Below are positions 9,090 through 17,820 of a stretch of DNA of 64,000 bases, piece by piece (the stretch's first letter is position 1; every line of letters starts with the position of its first letter). The stretch is from contig DAHWOV010000022.1 of assembly GCA_027339205.1 (NCBI GenBank), positions 45,395 to 109,394 on the forward strand, given 5' to 3'. The position numbers and the translations under genes were made by a program. The notes beneath the pieces are model-generated. The model was not told the DNA's origin. It did no database searches and saw only the letters and a list, made by a program, of their open reading frames with translations. This stretch comes from JAJYVT01 sp027339205. Its GTDB lineage: Bacteria > Actinomycetota > Acidimicrobiia > Acidimicrobiales > RAAP-2.

Positions 9090-9290
9090 ATGCCAATCGG
9101 CACCGTGAAGTTCTTCAGCAACGAGAAGGGCTACGGATTCGTGTCTCGCCCCGACGGCGACGACGTGTTCGTCCACTACTCCAACATCGAGGGGAACGGG
9201 TTCCGCACCCTCGAGGCTGGCCAGCAGGTGGAGTTCGAGATCGCGCCCGGGCGCAAGGGGGACGAGGCGCGCAACGTCAAGGTGATCTGA
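9090..9290 (+). CDS. Cold-shock protein (CspA family)
   Basis: A 66-residue single-domain OB-fold nucleic-acid chaperone. RNP1-like KGYGFV and RNP2-like DVFVHYS motifs are present, and the length is exactly typical. The ATG at 9090 is preceded by the purine-rich sequence GAGAAAGAGAAG. The protein is expected to melt RNA structure in the cytosol, especially in the cold, although many actinobacterial Csps are constitutive. The structured leader upstream, with a hairpin at 9053-9068 ending about 20 nt before the start, suggests post-transcriptional control. Confidence 0.96.
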   Translation: MPIGTVKFFSNEKGYGFVSRPDGDDVFVHYSNIEGNGFRTLEAGQQVEFEIAPGRKGDEARNVKVI

Positions 9291-9311
9291 CCGGCCCCGC
9301 CCTCCACCCAA

Positions 9312-9329
9312 GGCCCGCCGCCGCGGGCC
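9312..9329 (+). terminator. GC hairpin after the cold-shock gene
   Basis: GGCCCGC (9312-9318), loop CGCC and GCGGGCC (9323-9329) form a perfect 7-bp stem 21 nt after the csp stop. There is no U-tract, so it may act as a terminator or as an RNA-stabilising 3' end. Confidence 0.4.
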
Positions 9330-9356
9330 GCTCAGAACCGAGAGGAAGGGGTGACC

Positions 9357-9620
9357 ATGGCACGTCCGCGAACCACCGTCGGAAAGCTCCAGCGGGACCA
9401 GGCGAAGCGCGAGAAGGCGAGGGCCAAGCAGGAGGACCGGCTGGCACGTCGTGCCGATCGCGAAGACGGCGACAGGGCCGCCCCTGCGCCCGAGGAGGAC
9501 CAGACGGCGCTCCTCGAGCAGTTCGCGCGGCTCCATGAGGACCTGGCGGACGGTCGGATCTCGCTCGACGAGTTCGAGTCCCGCCAGGACGATCTTCGCC
9601 GGCGGCTGCGCGTGGACTGA
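9357..9620 (+). CDS. Small SHOCT-like domain protein
   Basis: The 87-residue product from the ATG at 9357 has a very basic N-terminal half (Lys/Arg/Ala-rich, probably helical) and a C-terminal stretch LHEDLADGRISLDEFESR that matches the pattern of SHOCT-like modules, often found at protein termini. The preceding AGGAAGGGG is well placed for the ATG at 9357; an ATG at 9351 is less likely. Function is unknown. It follows the cold-shock gene by 66 bp with a hairpin in between, so it may be a separate unit or expressed by read-through. Confidence 0.65.
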   Translation: MARPRTTVGKLQRDQAKREKARAKQEDRLARRADREDGDRAAPAPEEDQTALLEQFARLHEDLADGRISLDEFESRQDDLRRRLRVD

Positions 9621-9656
9621 CCGCCGGGTCGACCCACCCGCGGAACTGCTGGCTGG

Positions 9657-10679
9657 TCAGCGGCCAGCTTCACCGGCGGCGCCGGAGCCCGTCTCGGCTC
9701 CGGCGCCGTCTCGCGTCTCGAGCCAGCGCCTGAGCCCCGCCGCGTTCGAGTGGAAGCCGTTCAGCACCTCGAGCTTCTCCCGATGCTCCGGGGCGACGTG
9801 GCTCGTGTCGATGCTGTAGCGCTCCTCGAGCGCCACAGCGATGTCGCGGCCCTCGCGGAACGCCTGCTCCGCGGTCTCCGCCCAGCTCCGCAGCGTCGCC
9901 TCCGCCTCTTCGAGCAGCGAATCCGGGTCGTCCAGCAGGCCGTAGTGCGCGAGGGCGATCCCTGAAGGGCGGCGCGCGGCGAACTTGTGCAGGGAATGGA
10001 GCGCCTGGCCGAGGTCGAAGTCCGGGGGCGGAGTGGCGGGACGCAGCACCCCCGCGTCCGGGAGCCGCACCCCCACGGCGTCGCCTGCGAAGAGGATGCC
10101 GGTCACCGAGTCGTGGAGCCCGAGGTGGTGCTTGGCGTGGCCCGGCGAGTCCACCGCGGTCAGCACCCTTCCGGGTCCGATCCTCACCTCCTCTGTGTCG
10201 GCGAGCACGTGCAGGCGTTGCGGTGGCGTCGGCTCGAGGCGGCCGTAGAGGTCGTCGAGCAGGTGTCCGTACACGCGCTCGGCGGATGCGAGGAGCCGGG
10301 TCGGGTCAGCGAGATGCCGGGCTCCCTTCTCGTGCACGTAGACCGTCGCGTTCGGGAACGCACGCGCCACGTCGCCCACGCCTCCCGCGTGGTCGAGATG
10401 GATGTGAGTGACCGCCACGCCGGCAAGGTCCTCCGGCCCCACGCCGATCCGCTCGAGCGCGGCGAGGAGCGCCGCCACCGACGACCGGCTCCCGGTCTCG
10501 ACGAGCACGGGGGCGGGCCCCTCCACGAGATAGCCCGCCGTCATCCTCTGCCAGCCGCCGAGCAGCGTGTCGATCTGGACGATCCCGGGCGCGATCGACA
10601 CCGGCTCTGCAGGCTCACTCCCATCTGCGGGCTCACTCCCACCTGCGGGCTCACTCCGGTGCACGTGCTCGCCGCTCAT
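9657..10679 (-). CDS. Metallo-beta-lactamase-fold hydrolase
   Basis: An MBL-fold hydrolase with an intact binuclear metal site: THIHLDH at 91-97 (His92, His94, Asp96, His97), a further His in DSPGHAKHH, Asp in FAGDA, and His in LAHYG. The substrate cannot be predicted; homologues include hydroxyacylglutathione-type and lactonase-type enzymes. The N-terminus contains three 6-residue repeats (SEPAGG-like, residues 9-26) encoded by 18-bp units at about 10607-10655, which look like a recent expansion outside the fold. The start overlaps the stop of the glucose dehydrogenase gene (ATGA), so it is the last gene of a three-gene operon. A gluconolactone-related substrate would suit the context but is speculation. 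Confidence 0.85.
   Translation of the reverse strand: MSGEHVHRSEPAGGSEPADGSEPAEPVSIAPGIVQIDTLLGGWQRMTAGYLVEGPAPVLVETGSRSSVAALLAALERIGVGPEDLAGVAVTHIHLDHAGGVGDVARAFPNATVYVHEKGARHLADPTRLLASAERVYGHLLDDLYGRLEPTPPQRLHVLADTEEVRIGPGRVLTAVDSPGHAKHHLGLHDSVTGILFAGDAVGVRLPDAGVLRPATPPPDFDLGQALHSLHKFAARRPSGIALAHYGLLDDPDSLLEEAEATLRSWAETAEQAFREGRDIAVALEERYSIDTSHVAPEHREKLEVLNGFHSNAAGLRRWLETRDGAGAETGSGAAGEAGR
9678..9707 (-). terminator. 12-bp perfect hairpin at the end of the MBL gene
   Basis: GGCGCCGGAGCC (9678-9689), a 6-nt loop, and GGCTCCGGCGCC (9696-9707) form a perfect 12-bp stem inside the last codons of the MBL gene, between two convergent genes. It could end transcription from both sides. No U-tract is seen. 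Confidence 0.45.
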
Positions 10680-11725
10680 CGCTCACCTACCTCGATCACG
10701 ACCTTCACGTCGTCGGGCCGCCGGTCGAGGGCGTCCTTCCACCGCTCGAGCGGCACCGTCCGGCTCACCAGCTGCCCGAGCCACTCCCGATCAGCGCTCG
10801 CCAGCGCGGCGGCACCCGCCTCGTAGTGCCGCCGGTTGGCGTTCACCGAGCCGACCACCGACTCGTTCGACAGCACCATCGACCGGTTGAGCGCGCCATC
10901 GTCGACCGAGATCGTACGGCCGCCCGACGAGACACCGGTCAGGCACACCACTCCTCCGGGGCCGATGTGCTCCATCGCATCGAGCACCAGGCTGGACACG
11001 CCGGTGCACTCGATCACCACATCGGGCCCGGCCACCGCGTCTCGGATCGCGCCGGTGTGGTAGTGCGCGCCGAGGGCGCGCACCAGGTCCGGCTTCCTGC
11101 CGGCGTCCATCTGGTCGATCACATGGACCTCCAGCCCGCGCTGCACTCCGATCAGCGCTGCGAGCAGGCCGATCGGGCCCGCGCCCGTCACCACGGCGGT
11201 CGTCGGCGCCCAGTGCGCGCGGCTGCCGATCCTGTCGACCTGTTCCCAGGCCTTGGCCACGACACTCGTCGGCTCGAGCAGCACGCCGAGCATCCCCAGC
11301 GAGGGATCGACCCTCACGACGAAGTCCGGCGTGATGCGATAACGCTCGGAGAGATAGCCGTCGTGCTCCTTGATCCCGCGTTCGGTGTACTTCCCGTTCC
11401 GGCAGAAGTCCCACTCGCCGACAGCGCAGTTGGCGCACGGCACCGGATCCGGCCGGCGCACGATCCCCACCACGAGGTCTCCCGCCGCGAAGGGCGCTCC
11501 CGCAGGGGCCTCGAGGACTCGGCCGAGCGACTCGTGACCGAGCACGAGCCGCTCCCGCCCGGGCGGCGGCCATCCGTACGTTCCCGAGAGGATCTCGAGG
11601 TCGGTGCCGCAGATGCCGACGCCGAGGGTCTCGACCACCACCGGCCCGTCGGACTCCGGAGGCTCCTCGACATCCAAGAGCTCAGCGGAGCCCTCCGTGA
11701 GCGGTACGACGGTGAGCGCCTTCAT
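10676..11725 (-). CDS. Zinc-dependent glucose 1-dehydrogenase-like medium-chain dehydrogenase
   Basis: A medium-chain dehydrogenase resembling archaeal-type glucose dehydrogenases that oxidise glucose (or galactose) to the lactone with NAD(P). Catalytic zinc residues are visible as Cys39 in CGTD and His64-Glu65 in GHES. The Cys-rich PVPCANCAVGEWDFC segment corresponds to the lobe with the structural zinc, followed by NGKYTERGIKEHDGY, characteristic of this subgroup. The Rossmann motif is VTGAGPIGLLAA. Length (349) is normal. The ATG overlaps the stop of the GH15 gene, which supports a role in using the glucose that GH15 enzyme may release. Substrate assignment is by family resemblance. Confidence 0.8.
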   Translation of the reverse strand: MKALTVVPLTEGSAELLDVEEPPESDGPVVVETLGVGICGTDLEILSGTYGWPPPGRERLVLGHESLGRVLEAPAGAPFAAGDLVVGIVRRPDPVPCANCAVGEWDFCRNGKYTERGIKEHDGYLSERYRITPDFVVRVDPSLGMLGVLLEPTSVVAKAWEQVDRIGSRAHWAPTTAVVTGAGPIGLLAALIGVQRGLEVHVIDQMDAGRKPDLVRALGAHYHTGAIRDAVAGPDVVIECTGVSSLVLDAMEHIGPGGVVCLTGVSSGGRTISVDDGALNRSMVLSNESVVGSVNANRRHYEAGAAALASADREWLGQLVSRTVPLERWKDALDRRPDDVKVVIEVGER

Positions 11726-13803
11726 GTGGACTTGCCTCTCTCCCTCGCCGTGCTCTGCCTCTTACCCGCCGTGCTCTGCTGCGTGCCCGCCGTGGCGCCG
11801 TCGCCGGCGAGCGGGTCGGCGGGGGGCCCGGGGGGCCCGACCTCGTCATGGTGCGCCGAGCTCAGCGGGTGGCCGCCCCGGGCGGCCAGACGCGCTCCGC
11901 CGGACACGCCCCTTCGCAACACGTCGATCGCCCACCTCGCCGACCCGCGCGACCGGTCCGTGCGCGACGCCGACGTCCTGCGCGCGCCGGTGGTCTGGAG
12001 CCCGACCTGCGTCGGCTCCTGGCCGCCGACGAGGAACGCGGTGTTGACGAGCGAGACGTGCGAGAAGGCCTGTGGGAAGTTCCCGACCTGGCGCCCCGAG
12101 ATGTGATCGTACTCTTCGGAGAGCAGCCCCAGGTCGTTGCGCAGTGAGAGCAGGCGTTCGAACATCGCCGTCGCGTCGTCCTTGCGCCCCATGAGGTACA
12201 GGCAGTCGGCGAGCCAGAAGGAGCACGCGAGGAAGGCCCCCTCACGGCCGCGCAACCCGTCCACTGTGCCCTGGTCGGTCGTGCGGTACCGGAGGACGAA
12301 GCCGTCTTCGACGAGCTCGCGCTCGATCGCCTCGACGGTGCCGACCATGCGGGGGTCCGTCGCCGGCAGGAACCCCGCGCGCGGGATCATGAGCAGGCTC
12401 GCGTCCAGGGCGTCGGACCCGTAGTACTGGGTGAACGCGTTCTTCTTCTCGTCGAAGCCCTTCTCGTAGATCTCGCGGCGGATCTCCTCGCGAAGCGCGC
12501 GCCAACGCTCGACGGGACCCTCGAGGTCCGGCCAGTCCTCCATGGTCCGCACCGCGCGGTCCACCGCGACCCACGCCATGACCTTGGAGTGGGTGAAGTG
12601 GCGCCGCGGCCCGCGCACCTCCCACAGGCCGTCGTCGGGCTCACGCCATCCCTTTTCCAGGAACTCGACGAGCTTGGTCTGGAGGTCCCAGATCGCCCGG
12701 CTGTGCACCCCGTCGATCCTCGCCGCCGTGTAGAGCGCCGACATGACCTCGCCGTACACGTCGAGCTGGTACTGGCCAGCCGCCGCGTTCCCAATGCGGA
12801 CAGGGCGCGATCCCTCGTAGCCGCTGAGCCAGTCGACCTCCCACTCGTCGAGGCGCCGCTCGCCGCCGACGCCGTACATGATCTGGATCTTCGAGACGTC
12901 GCCGGCGGTCGCACGCAGCAGCCAGTCGCGCCACGCCATCGCCTCGGAGTCGTAGCCCCCGCGCATGAGCGACTCCAGGGTCAGCGTCGCGTCGCGCAGC
13001 CAGCAGTAGCGGTAGTCCCAGTTCCGTTCCCCGCCGACGGCCTCGGGAAGAGAGGTCGTGGCGGCGGCCACGATCCCGCCCGTCGGCTCGTAGGTCAGCG
13101 CCTTGAGCGTGATCAGCGAGCGGAGCACGGCGTCTCTGTAGGGCCCCTCGAAGCAGCACGACGCCGACCATGTCCTCCACCACGCCTCGGTCAGCGCGAC
13201 CGCGTAGTTGGCGTCCGTCGGCCGCGGCGGGGCCTCGTGCGAGGGGTACCAGGTGAGGGAGAACGTCATCTGCTGCCCCTCGTGCAGCGTGAAGTCCGAG
13301 ACGGTCGTCATCCCCTCGCCGCGCGTCTGCGCCCTCGTCCACAGCGACACGGCGTTGGGCCCGGAGGTGGCGGTGAGGAGACGGTCCTGGCGCGTCACCC
13401 AGGGGATCGACTGGCCGTAGTCGAAGCGAAGCGCCAGGTCCATGCGGACCGGGACGGTGCCGGCGACGCACTCCACCACGCGTACGAGCTGGGGACGCTG
13501 CTCCCGGATGGGCATGCAGTCCACGACGCGGATGGTCCCGTCCCGAGTCTCCATCTCGGTCTCGAGGACCAGCGTGTCCCCCCGGTACCGCCGGCGCGTC
13601 GCCACAACGCTGTCGGGCGCGCCGGCCGGCGCGATCTTCCAGAAGCCGTTCTCCGCGCCGCCGAGCAGCTTTGCAAAGCAGGCGGCTGAGTCGAAGTGCG
13701 GCAGGCACAGCCAGTCGATGGAGCCGTCGCGACCCTCGAGCGCCATCGTGTGGAGGTCTCCGATGACCGCGTAGTCCTCGATGCGCTGTGACACGGCCGA
13801 CAT
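11722..13803 (-). CDS. Glycoside hydrolase family 15 enzyme (trehalase/glucoamylase type)
   Basis: An alpha-glucan or trehalose hydrolase of the actinobacterial GH15 group, some members of which are true trehalases. Typical markers are the N-terminal IEDYAVIGDLHTMAL with DGSIDWLCLPHFDS, the central GGERNWDYRYCWLRDAT, and the late SEEYD and GNFPQAFSH segments that surround the catalytic region. There is no signal peptide, so it is cytosolic. The last 60-80 residues are low complexity with a QSTAGK-like repeat and probably lie outside the domain. It is the first gene of an operon with glucose dehydrogenase and the MBL hydrolase, joined by ATGA overlaps. Opposite-strand treZ-treY nearby makes trehalose a plausible substrate. 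Confidence 0.88.
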   Translation of the reverse strand: MSAVSQRIEDYAVIGDLHTMALEGRDGSIDWLCLPHFDSAACFAKLLGGAENGFWKIAPAGAPDSVVATRRRYRGDTLVLETEMETRDGTIRVVDCMPIREQRPQLVRVVECVAGTVPVRMDLALRFDYGQSIPWVTRQDRLLTATSGPNAVSLWTRAQTRGEGMTTVSDFTLHEGQQMTFSLTWYPSHEAPPRPTDANYAVALTEAWWRTWSASCCFEGPYRDAVLRSLITLKALTYEPTGGIVAAATTSLPEAVGGERNWDYRYCWLRDATLTLESLMRGGYDSEAMAWRDWLLRATAGDVSKIQIMYGVGGERRLDEWEVDWLSGYEGSRPVRIGNAAAGQYQLDVYGEVMSALYTAARIDGVHSRAIWDLQTKLVEFLEKGWREPDDGLWEVRGPRRHFTHSKVMAWVAVDRAVRTMEDWPDLEGPVERWRALREEIRREIYEKGFDEKKNAFTQYYGSDALDASLLMIPRAGFLPATDPRMVGTVEAIERELVEDGFVLRYRTTDQGTVDGLRGREGAFLACSFWLADCLYLMGRKDDATAMFERLLSLRNDLGLLSEEYDHISGRQVGNFPQAFSHVSLVNTAFLVGGQEPTQVGLQTTGARRTSASRTDRSRGSARWAIDVLRRGVSGGARLAARGGHPLSSAHHDEVGPPGPPADPLAGDGATAGTQQSTAGKRQSTARERGKST

Positions 13804-13842
13804 TCTTACCCCGGCCGGCCCACGCGGTCCGGCCGCGGGCGC

Positions 13843-15012
13843 TCAGCCGCTCGTGCAGGCGCCGGTCGAGACGGCCGAGGTCCGGCGCATCGCCGGGATG
13901 ACGCGCGCCCGCACCCCGGGAGACGCCAACGCGTACCCGACGCGCGCATAGGCGGTCGAGCGGGAGAAGACGACGCCGACGACCTGGCCCGCCGCGTCGA
14001 CGAGCGGGCCGCCGGAGTTGCCGGGCTCCACGTTGGCGTCGATCTGGTACACCTGGCGCGTCACTGTCCCCTCGTTGTAGATGTTGCGCCCCTGCGCCGT
14101 CAGCTCCTCCGCGACGGCGGCGGGGTCGACGGTGAGCGGGCCGTTCTCGGGATAGCCGACCACCGCGGCCTGGGTGCCGGAGGGGACTGTTGTGGCGTCC
14201 AGCGTGAGGGGCCCGCCGAGCGGTGCCGCGGTTCGCAGCACTGCCAGGTCGTATGTCGGGTTGAAGTACACGACGCTCGCGGGGTATTGGCGACCCTGCA
14301 CGTCGACCGTGGTCGCCGCCTCGCCCGCCACGACGTGCGCGTTCGTCAAGAGCGCCCCGGGGCCGACCACGAACGCGGACCCCTCCTGCACGTAGCCGCA
14401 CGCCTGCCCGAGCACCTTCACCGTCGACGCACCCGCCTTGCGAGCGACGGCCTGCGCCCATGGCGCGCTCGGGACCGCGACGTGCACCGGCACCGGCTCG
14501 AGCTCCGAGAAGACCGGCGGGAACCCCGACCCTCCCAGGAACCCCTGGACCCGGGAGAAGACTGAGGGCAGCGGCGGCATCACCCCGTCGACCGCCCGGA
14601 CCACGCTCGAACGCTCGATCGCCGAGCTGAGCCAGCTGTAGGGGCTCTGGACGAGCTCGTTCGCCACCAACCAGATCCCGAAGAGCGCGGCGACGAGCGC
14701 GACGCCCACCCCCGCCGCGCTGTCGAGCGGGCCGAGGCGGATCCGGCGAGCGGCGACGTTCCCCCAGGTGCCGAGGAGCCTGCCGAGCACCCCGAAGATC
14801 ATCCCGACGCCCACGACGAGCGCGAGCGCGACCGCCGCCTTCGCCGAGGGGGTGTGGACGGAGGGGGCGACCACGTCGGTGAGGAGCGCCCCGAGCGTCA
14901 CCCCGACGACGAAGCCCACCAGCGTGAGCACTTGGATCAGGGCACCCACCCGGAGCCCGTGGAACGCGGCGAGGAGCAGGAGGACGACGACCACGATGTC
15001 CACCCAGTCCAC
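13843..15012 (-). CDS. MarP-like membrane serine protease (CvpA domain plus trypsin domain)
   Basis: An acid and oxidative-stress serine protease architecture known from mycobacterial MarP (Rv3671c). The N-terminal about 170 residues hold four hydrophobic segments of the CvpA/colicin V production type. The periplasmic trypsin-like domain follows, with catalytic His in LLTNAHVV, Asp in YDLAVL and Ser in EPGNSGGPL. Cysteine pairs are present (VLGQACG and the last residues). I chose the GTG at 15012, 389 residues; another GTG at 15003 is in frame. The TACCCT box at 15021-15026 lies 8 nt before the start, suggesting a leaderless mRNA. The gene is divergent from the mycothiol-dependent isomerase. 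Confidence 0.9.
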   Translation of the reverse strand: MDWVDIVVVVLLLLAAFHGLRVGALIQVLTLVGFVVGVTLGALLTDVVAPSVHTPSAKAAVALALVVGVGMIFGVLGRLLGTWGNVAARRIRLGPLDSAAGVGVALVAALFGIWLVANELVQSPYSWLSSAIERSSVVRAVDGVMPPLPSVFSRVQGFLGGSGFPPVFSELEPVPVHVAVPSAPWAQAVARKAGASTVKVLGQACGYVQEGSAFVVGPGALLTNAHVVAGEAATTVDVQGRQYPASVVYFNPTYDLAVLRTAAPLGGPLTLDATTVPSGTQAAVVGYPENGPLTVDPAAVAEELTAQGRNIYNEGTVTRQVYQIDANVEPGNSGGPLVDAAGQVVGVVFSRSTAYARVGYALASPGVRARVIPAMRRTSAVSTGACTSG

Positions 15013-15085
15013 GTCGCAGGAGGGTACCCAACGCCGGGCCTCCCGGGCACCCGGGCCCGCCTTGGCGCCGGTAGCCTCGGTGGCG

Positions 15086-15817
15086 ATGGAGCCCGCAGCC
15101 CACCTCGAGGTGCTCGCCGAACGCGCCCGCGCGCTGGTCGCCGCCACGGCGGGGGCGACCGGCGTCTTGGTGCCGACGTGCCCGGGCTGGACCGTCGCCG
15201 AGCTCCTCGTCCACGTCGGCACGGTGTGGGGCTGGGCCGCGGAGGTCGTGGCGACCGGGCTCAGGGCGGACAGAAGAGAGCCCCCTTCGCTCCACTCCGA
15301 CGAAGGGCTCCGCGCGTGGGCCCAGGGTGAGGCCGACCGGCTCGTGGCCACGCTGGGCGCGGCGGACCCCGACGCTCCCTGCTGGACCTTCGGAGCGCCG
15401 CGCGCCATGCGCTTCTGGTTCCGCCGCCAGGCGCTCGAGACCGCCCTGCACGCATGGGACGTCGAGCACGCGGTGGGGATCCCTGCGGTCCTCGACCCGA
15501 CGGTCGCGGCGGACGGCGTCGACGAGCACCTCACCGTCATCGTGCCCCGCTCGGTGCGGGCCCACCCGGACGGCTGGTCCGGCGAGACCGTCCACCTGCA
15601 CCGCACCGACGGGGACGGCGAATGGGTCGTGCGGCTCGGTCCCGACGGAGCGGTGGCGACCGAGCGCGCCCATGCCAAGGCCGACCTCGCGCTGCGGGGC
15701 CCGGCCGAGTCGCTGTGGCTGTGGTGCGCCAACCGCGCGCCTGCCGACGCGCTGGGCCTCGAGCGCTTCGGGGACGAGGCAGTCGCCGCGCGCTGGCAGA
15801 AGGAGATGGCCTTCTGA
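15086..15817 (+). CDS. Maleylpyruvate isomerase N-terminal domain protein (mycothiol-dependent type)
   Basis: A DinB-fold protein of the mycothiol-dependent maleylpyruvate isomerase group, found mainly in Actinobacteria. The N-terminal four-helix segment contains VPTCPGWTVAELLVHVG, whose His is a metal ligand, and the later metal-site His lies in ETALHAWDVEHA. The C-terminal half matches the MDMPI C-terminal domain. The 243-residue length is typical. Most homologues are functionally unassigned, so maleylpyruvate should not be taken as the substrate. The TAGCCT box at 15072-15077 is 8 nt upstream of the ATG and there is no ribosome-binding site, so the transcript is probably leaderless. Confidence 0.85.
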   Translation: MEPAAHLEVLAERARALVAATAGATGVLVPTCPGWTVAELLVHVGTVWGWAAEVVATGLRADRREPPSLHSDEGLRAWAQGEADRLVATLGAADPDAPCWTFGAPRAMRFWFRRQALETALHAWDVEHAVGIPAVLDPTVAADGVDEHLTVIVPRSVRAHPDGWSGETVHLHRTDGDGEWVVRLGPDGAVATERAHAKADLALRGPAESLWLWCANRAPADALGLERFGDEAVAARWQKEMAF

Positions 15818-15881
15818 GGTCGGCTGCCCGGACGCGTCCCTCGTGGGAACGCCTGAGGGCGCCGGACGTGGCGTCGGGGCC

Positions 15882-17798
15882 GTGACAGGGTTGCGCCACG
15901 GCGCCTTTCTCCGCGACGACGCCAGGACCCGGTTCAGCGTCTGGGCACCGCGCGCGCAGCGGGTGGACCTCGTGCTCGGCGACGAGGTGGCCGGTGCCCT
16001 CGACCCCACCTCCTGCGGCTACCACGTCGGCGTCTTCGCGGCGCCGGCGGGCACGCGCTACCGCTACCTCCTCGACGGACGGGGCCCCTTCGCCGATCCC
16101 GCATCGCGCTCCCAGCCCGACGGAGTGCACGGCCCTTCTGAGGTGGTCGTCCGCCACCTCGCCGACCCGGTGGCGAGCTGGCGTGGCGTCCCCCTCGGCG
16201 CCCAGGTGATCTGCGAGGTGCACGTCGGGACCTTCGCAGCGACAGGGACCTTCGACGGCGTCGCCGCCGCCCTCGACCATCTCGCCGGCGCCGGCTACAA
16301 CGTGATCGAGCTGATGCCCGTCTCGGCCTTCCCGGGGGACAGGAACTGGGGCTACGACGGAGTCTTCCCCTTCGCCGTGCACGTCGCGTACGGTGGGCGA
16401 CGCGGTCTCGCGCGGTTGTGCGGCGCTGCGCACCGCCGGGGTGTCGCCGTCGTGCTCGACGTCGTCTACAACCACTTCGGGCCCGAGGGCTTCGTCTTCG
16501 ACGAGTTCGGCCCCTACACCACGGATCGCTACCGGACCCCGTGGGGCGACGCGGTGAACGTCGACGGGGAGGGGAGCGACGAGGTCCGCCGCTTCTTCGT
16601 GGAGCACGCCCTGAGCGCCGTGCGCGAGCTCGGTGTCGACGGCTTCCGGCTCGACGCGGTGCACGCGATCACCGACCGCACGGCGTCCCCCTTCGTCGCA
16701 GAGCTGGGAGCGGCGGTGCACGCCGAGAGCCGCCGCATCGGGCGGGTGCTCACGGTCGTGGCGGAGAGCCCCGACGACGACCCGCGGCTCCCCTCGGCGC
16801 GTTCAGCGGGTGGGATGGGGCTCGACGGCGTGTGGAACGACGACTTCCACCACGCGCTGCGCGTCACGCTCACCGGGCAGTCGGACCGGTACTTCGGGGA
16901 CTACGACGGAGTGGGGGACTTCGCGTCGGCGTGCACGGACGGCTTCGTGGTCGCCGGCCGCGTCTCCCCGTCACGCGGGCGCCTGCACGGGGCACGGCCC
17001 GCCGAGCCGCTCTGCGGCGACCGGCTGGTGGTGTTCGCTCAGAACCACGACCAGATCGGCAACGGCGGCTTCGGGAGACGCCTTGCGGCAGAGCTCCCGC
17101 CGGCCGCGCAGTTCCCGGTCGCCGCGGCGGTGCTGTGCTCGGGCTGGGTGCCGCTCAGGTTTATGGGGGAGGAGTACGGAGAGACCGCGCCATTCCACTA
17201 CTTCACCGACCACCAAGACCCTGCGCTGGCAGCGGCCGTCAGGCGCGGACGCAGCGAGGAGATCGGGGCGTCGGGTCCGAGCGTGCCCGATCCCCAGGAC
17301 CCCGAGACCTTCTCGGCGTGCCGGCCCGACCGCTCGCTCGCACGCGTGGGCGTCCACCGTGAGCTCCTCGCGTGGCAGCGCCTGCTGCTCGAGCTCCGCC
17401 GCGCCGAGCCTGCGCTCGGGAGCCTCGAGCCGGCGCGTTCGGCGTGCTGGTACGACGCGTCGACGAGAAGCTGGGTGCTCCTCCGCCGCGCGGACCGCTT
17501 CCTCGGAGGGCGCCCGATCGCCGTCGCAGCCACCATGCGCGACGAGCCTGCGACGCTGCGCCCGGAGCTCCTGGCGGGCTGCCGGCTCGAGGTGCTCGCG
17601 GCGCGCGGGGCGCACGACGTGGCCGACGCGCAGGACGTCCCACGGCTCGAGCTCGAGCCCTACGGCGTCCTCATCGCCGCAGTCGTCTCATCCGTCGGCG
17701 GTGCACCGCGTGGCAGCGCGACGAGATTCGGACCTTGGGCGCCGCGTCCGGGGGACCCGGGATGCACGGCGCCCGCGCCCCCGGCGGGTGCCCGGTGA
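15882..17798 (+). CDS. treZ: Malto-oligosyltrehalose trehalohydrolase TreZ
   Basis: TreZ releases free trehalose from maltooligosyl-trehalose made by TreY. The N-terminal carbohydrate-binding region starts RFSVWAPRAQRVDLVL, followed by a GH13 barrel with the nucleophile Asp258 in FRLDAVH, the acid Glu295 in VVAES and the third Asp in QNHDQIGN. The 638-residue length is normal. I start at the GTG at 15882 because upstream sequence is out of register with the family. The last 40 residues are Pro/Gly/Ala-rich. The gene is directly followed by treY through an unusual overlapping junction. treX is not in the window. Confidence 0.95.
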   Translation: MTGLRHGAFLRDDARTRFSVWAPRAQRVDLVLGDEVAGALDPTSCGYHVGVFAAPAGTRYRYLLDGRGPFADPASRSQPDGVHGPSEVVVRHLADPVASWRGVPLGAQVICEVHVGTFAATGTFDGVAAALDHLAGAGYNVIELMPVSAFPGDRNWGYDGVFPFAVHVAYGGRRGLARLCGAAHRRGVAVVLDVVYNHFGPEGFVFDEFGPYTTDRYRTPWGDAVNVDGEGSDEVRRFFVEHALSAVRELGVDGFRLDAVHAITDRTASPFVAELGAAVHAESRRIGRVLTVVAESPDDDPRLPSARSAGGMGLDGVWNDDFHHALRVTLTGQSDRYFGDYDGVGDFASACTDGFVVAGRVSPSRGRLHGARPAEPLCGDRLVVFAQNHDQIGNGGFGRRLAAELPPAAQFPVAAAVLCSGWVPLRFMGEEYGETAPFHYFTDHQDPALAAAVRRGRSEEIGASGPSVPDPQDPETFSACRPDRSLARVGVHRELLAWQRLLLELRRAEPALGSLEPARSACWYDASTRSWVLLRRADRFLGGRPIAVAATMRDEPATLRPELLAGCRLEVLAARGAHDVADAQDVPRLELEPYGVLIAAVVSSVGGAPRGSATRFGPWAPRPGDPGCTAPAPPAGAR

Positions 17799-17820
17799 GC
17801 CTGCCGTGAGCCTCGAGTGA
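17795..17820 (+). promoter_or_regulatory. Triplicated GTGA start-stop junction between treZ and treY
   Basis: Three copies of GTGAGCCT occur at 17795, 17806 and 17817, spaced 11 bp apart. The first GTG overlaps the treZ stop and opens a four-codon reading frame (GTG AGC CTG CCG TGA). Its TGA overlaps the second GTG, which opens another four-codon frame (GTG AGC CTC GAG TGA). That TGA overlaps the third GTG, which starts treY. The array is therefore a chain of overlapping stop and start codons in three frames. Confidence 0.8.

Noticed and set aside
12641..16009. 1122-codon minus-strand frame spanning GH15 and the MarP-like gene
   Set aside because: It is an out-of-frame shadow of two real genes and antisense to others. 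The product is Arg-rich with no recognisable motif.
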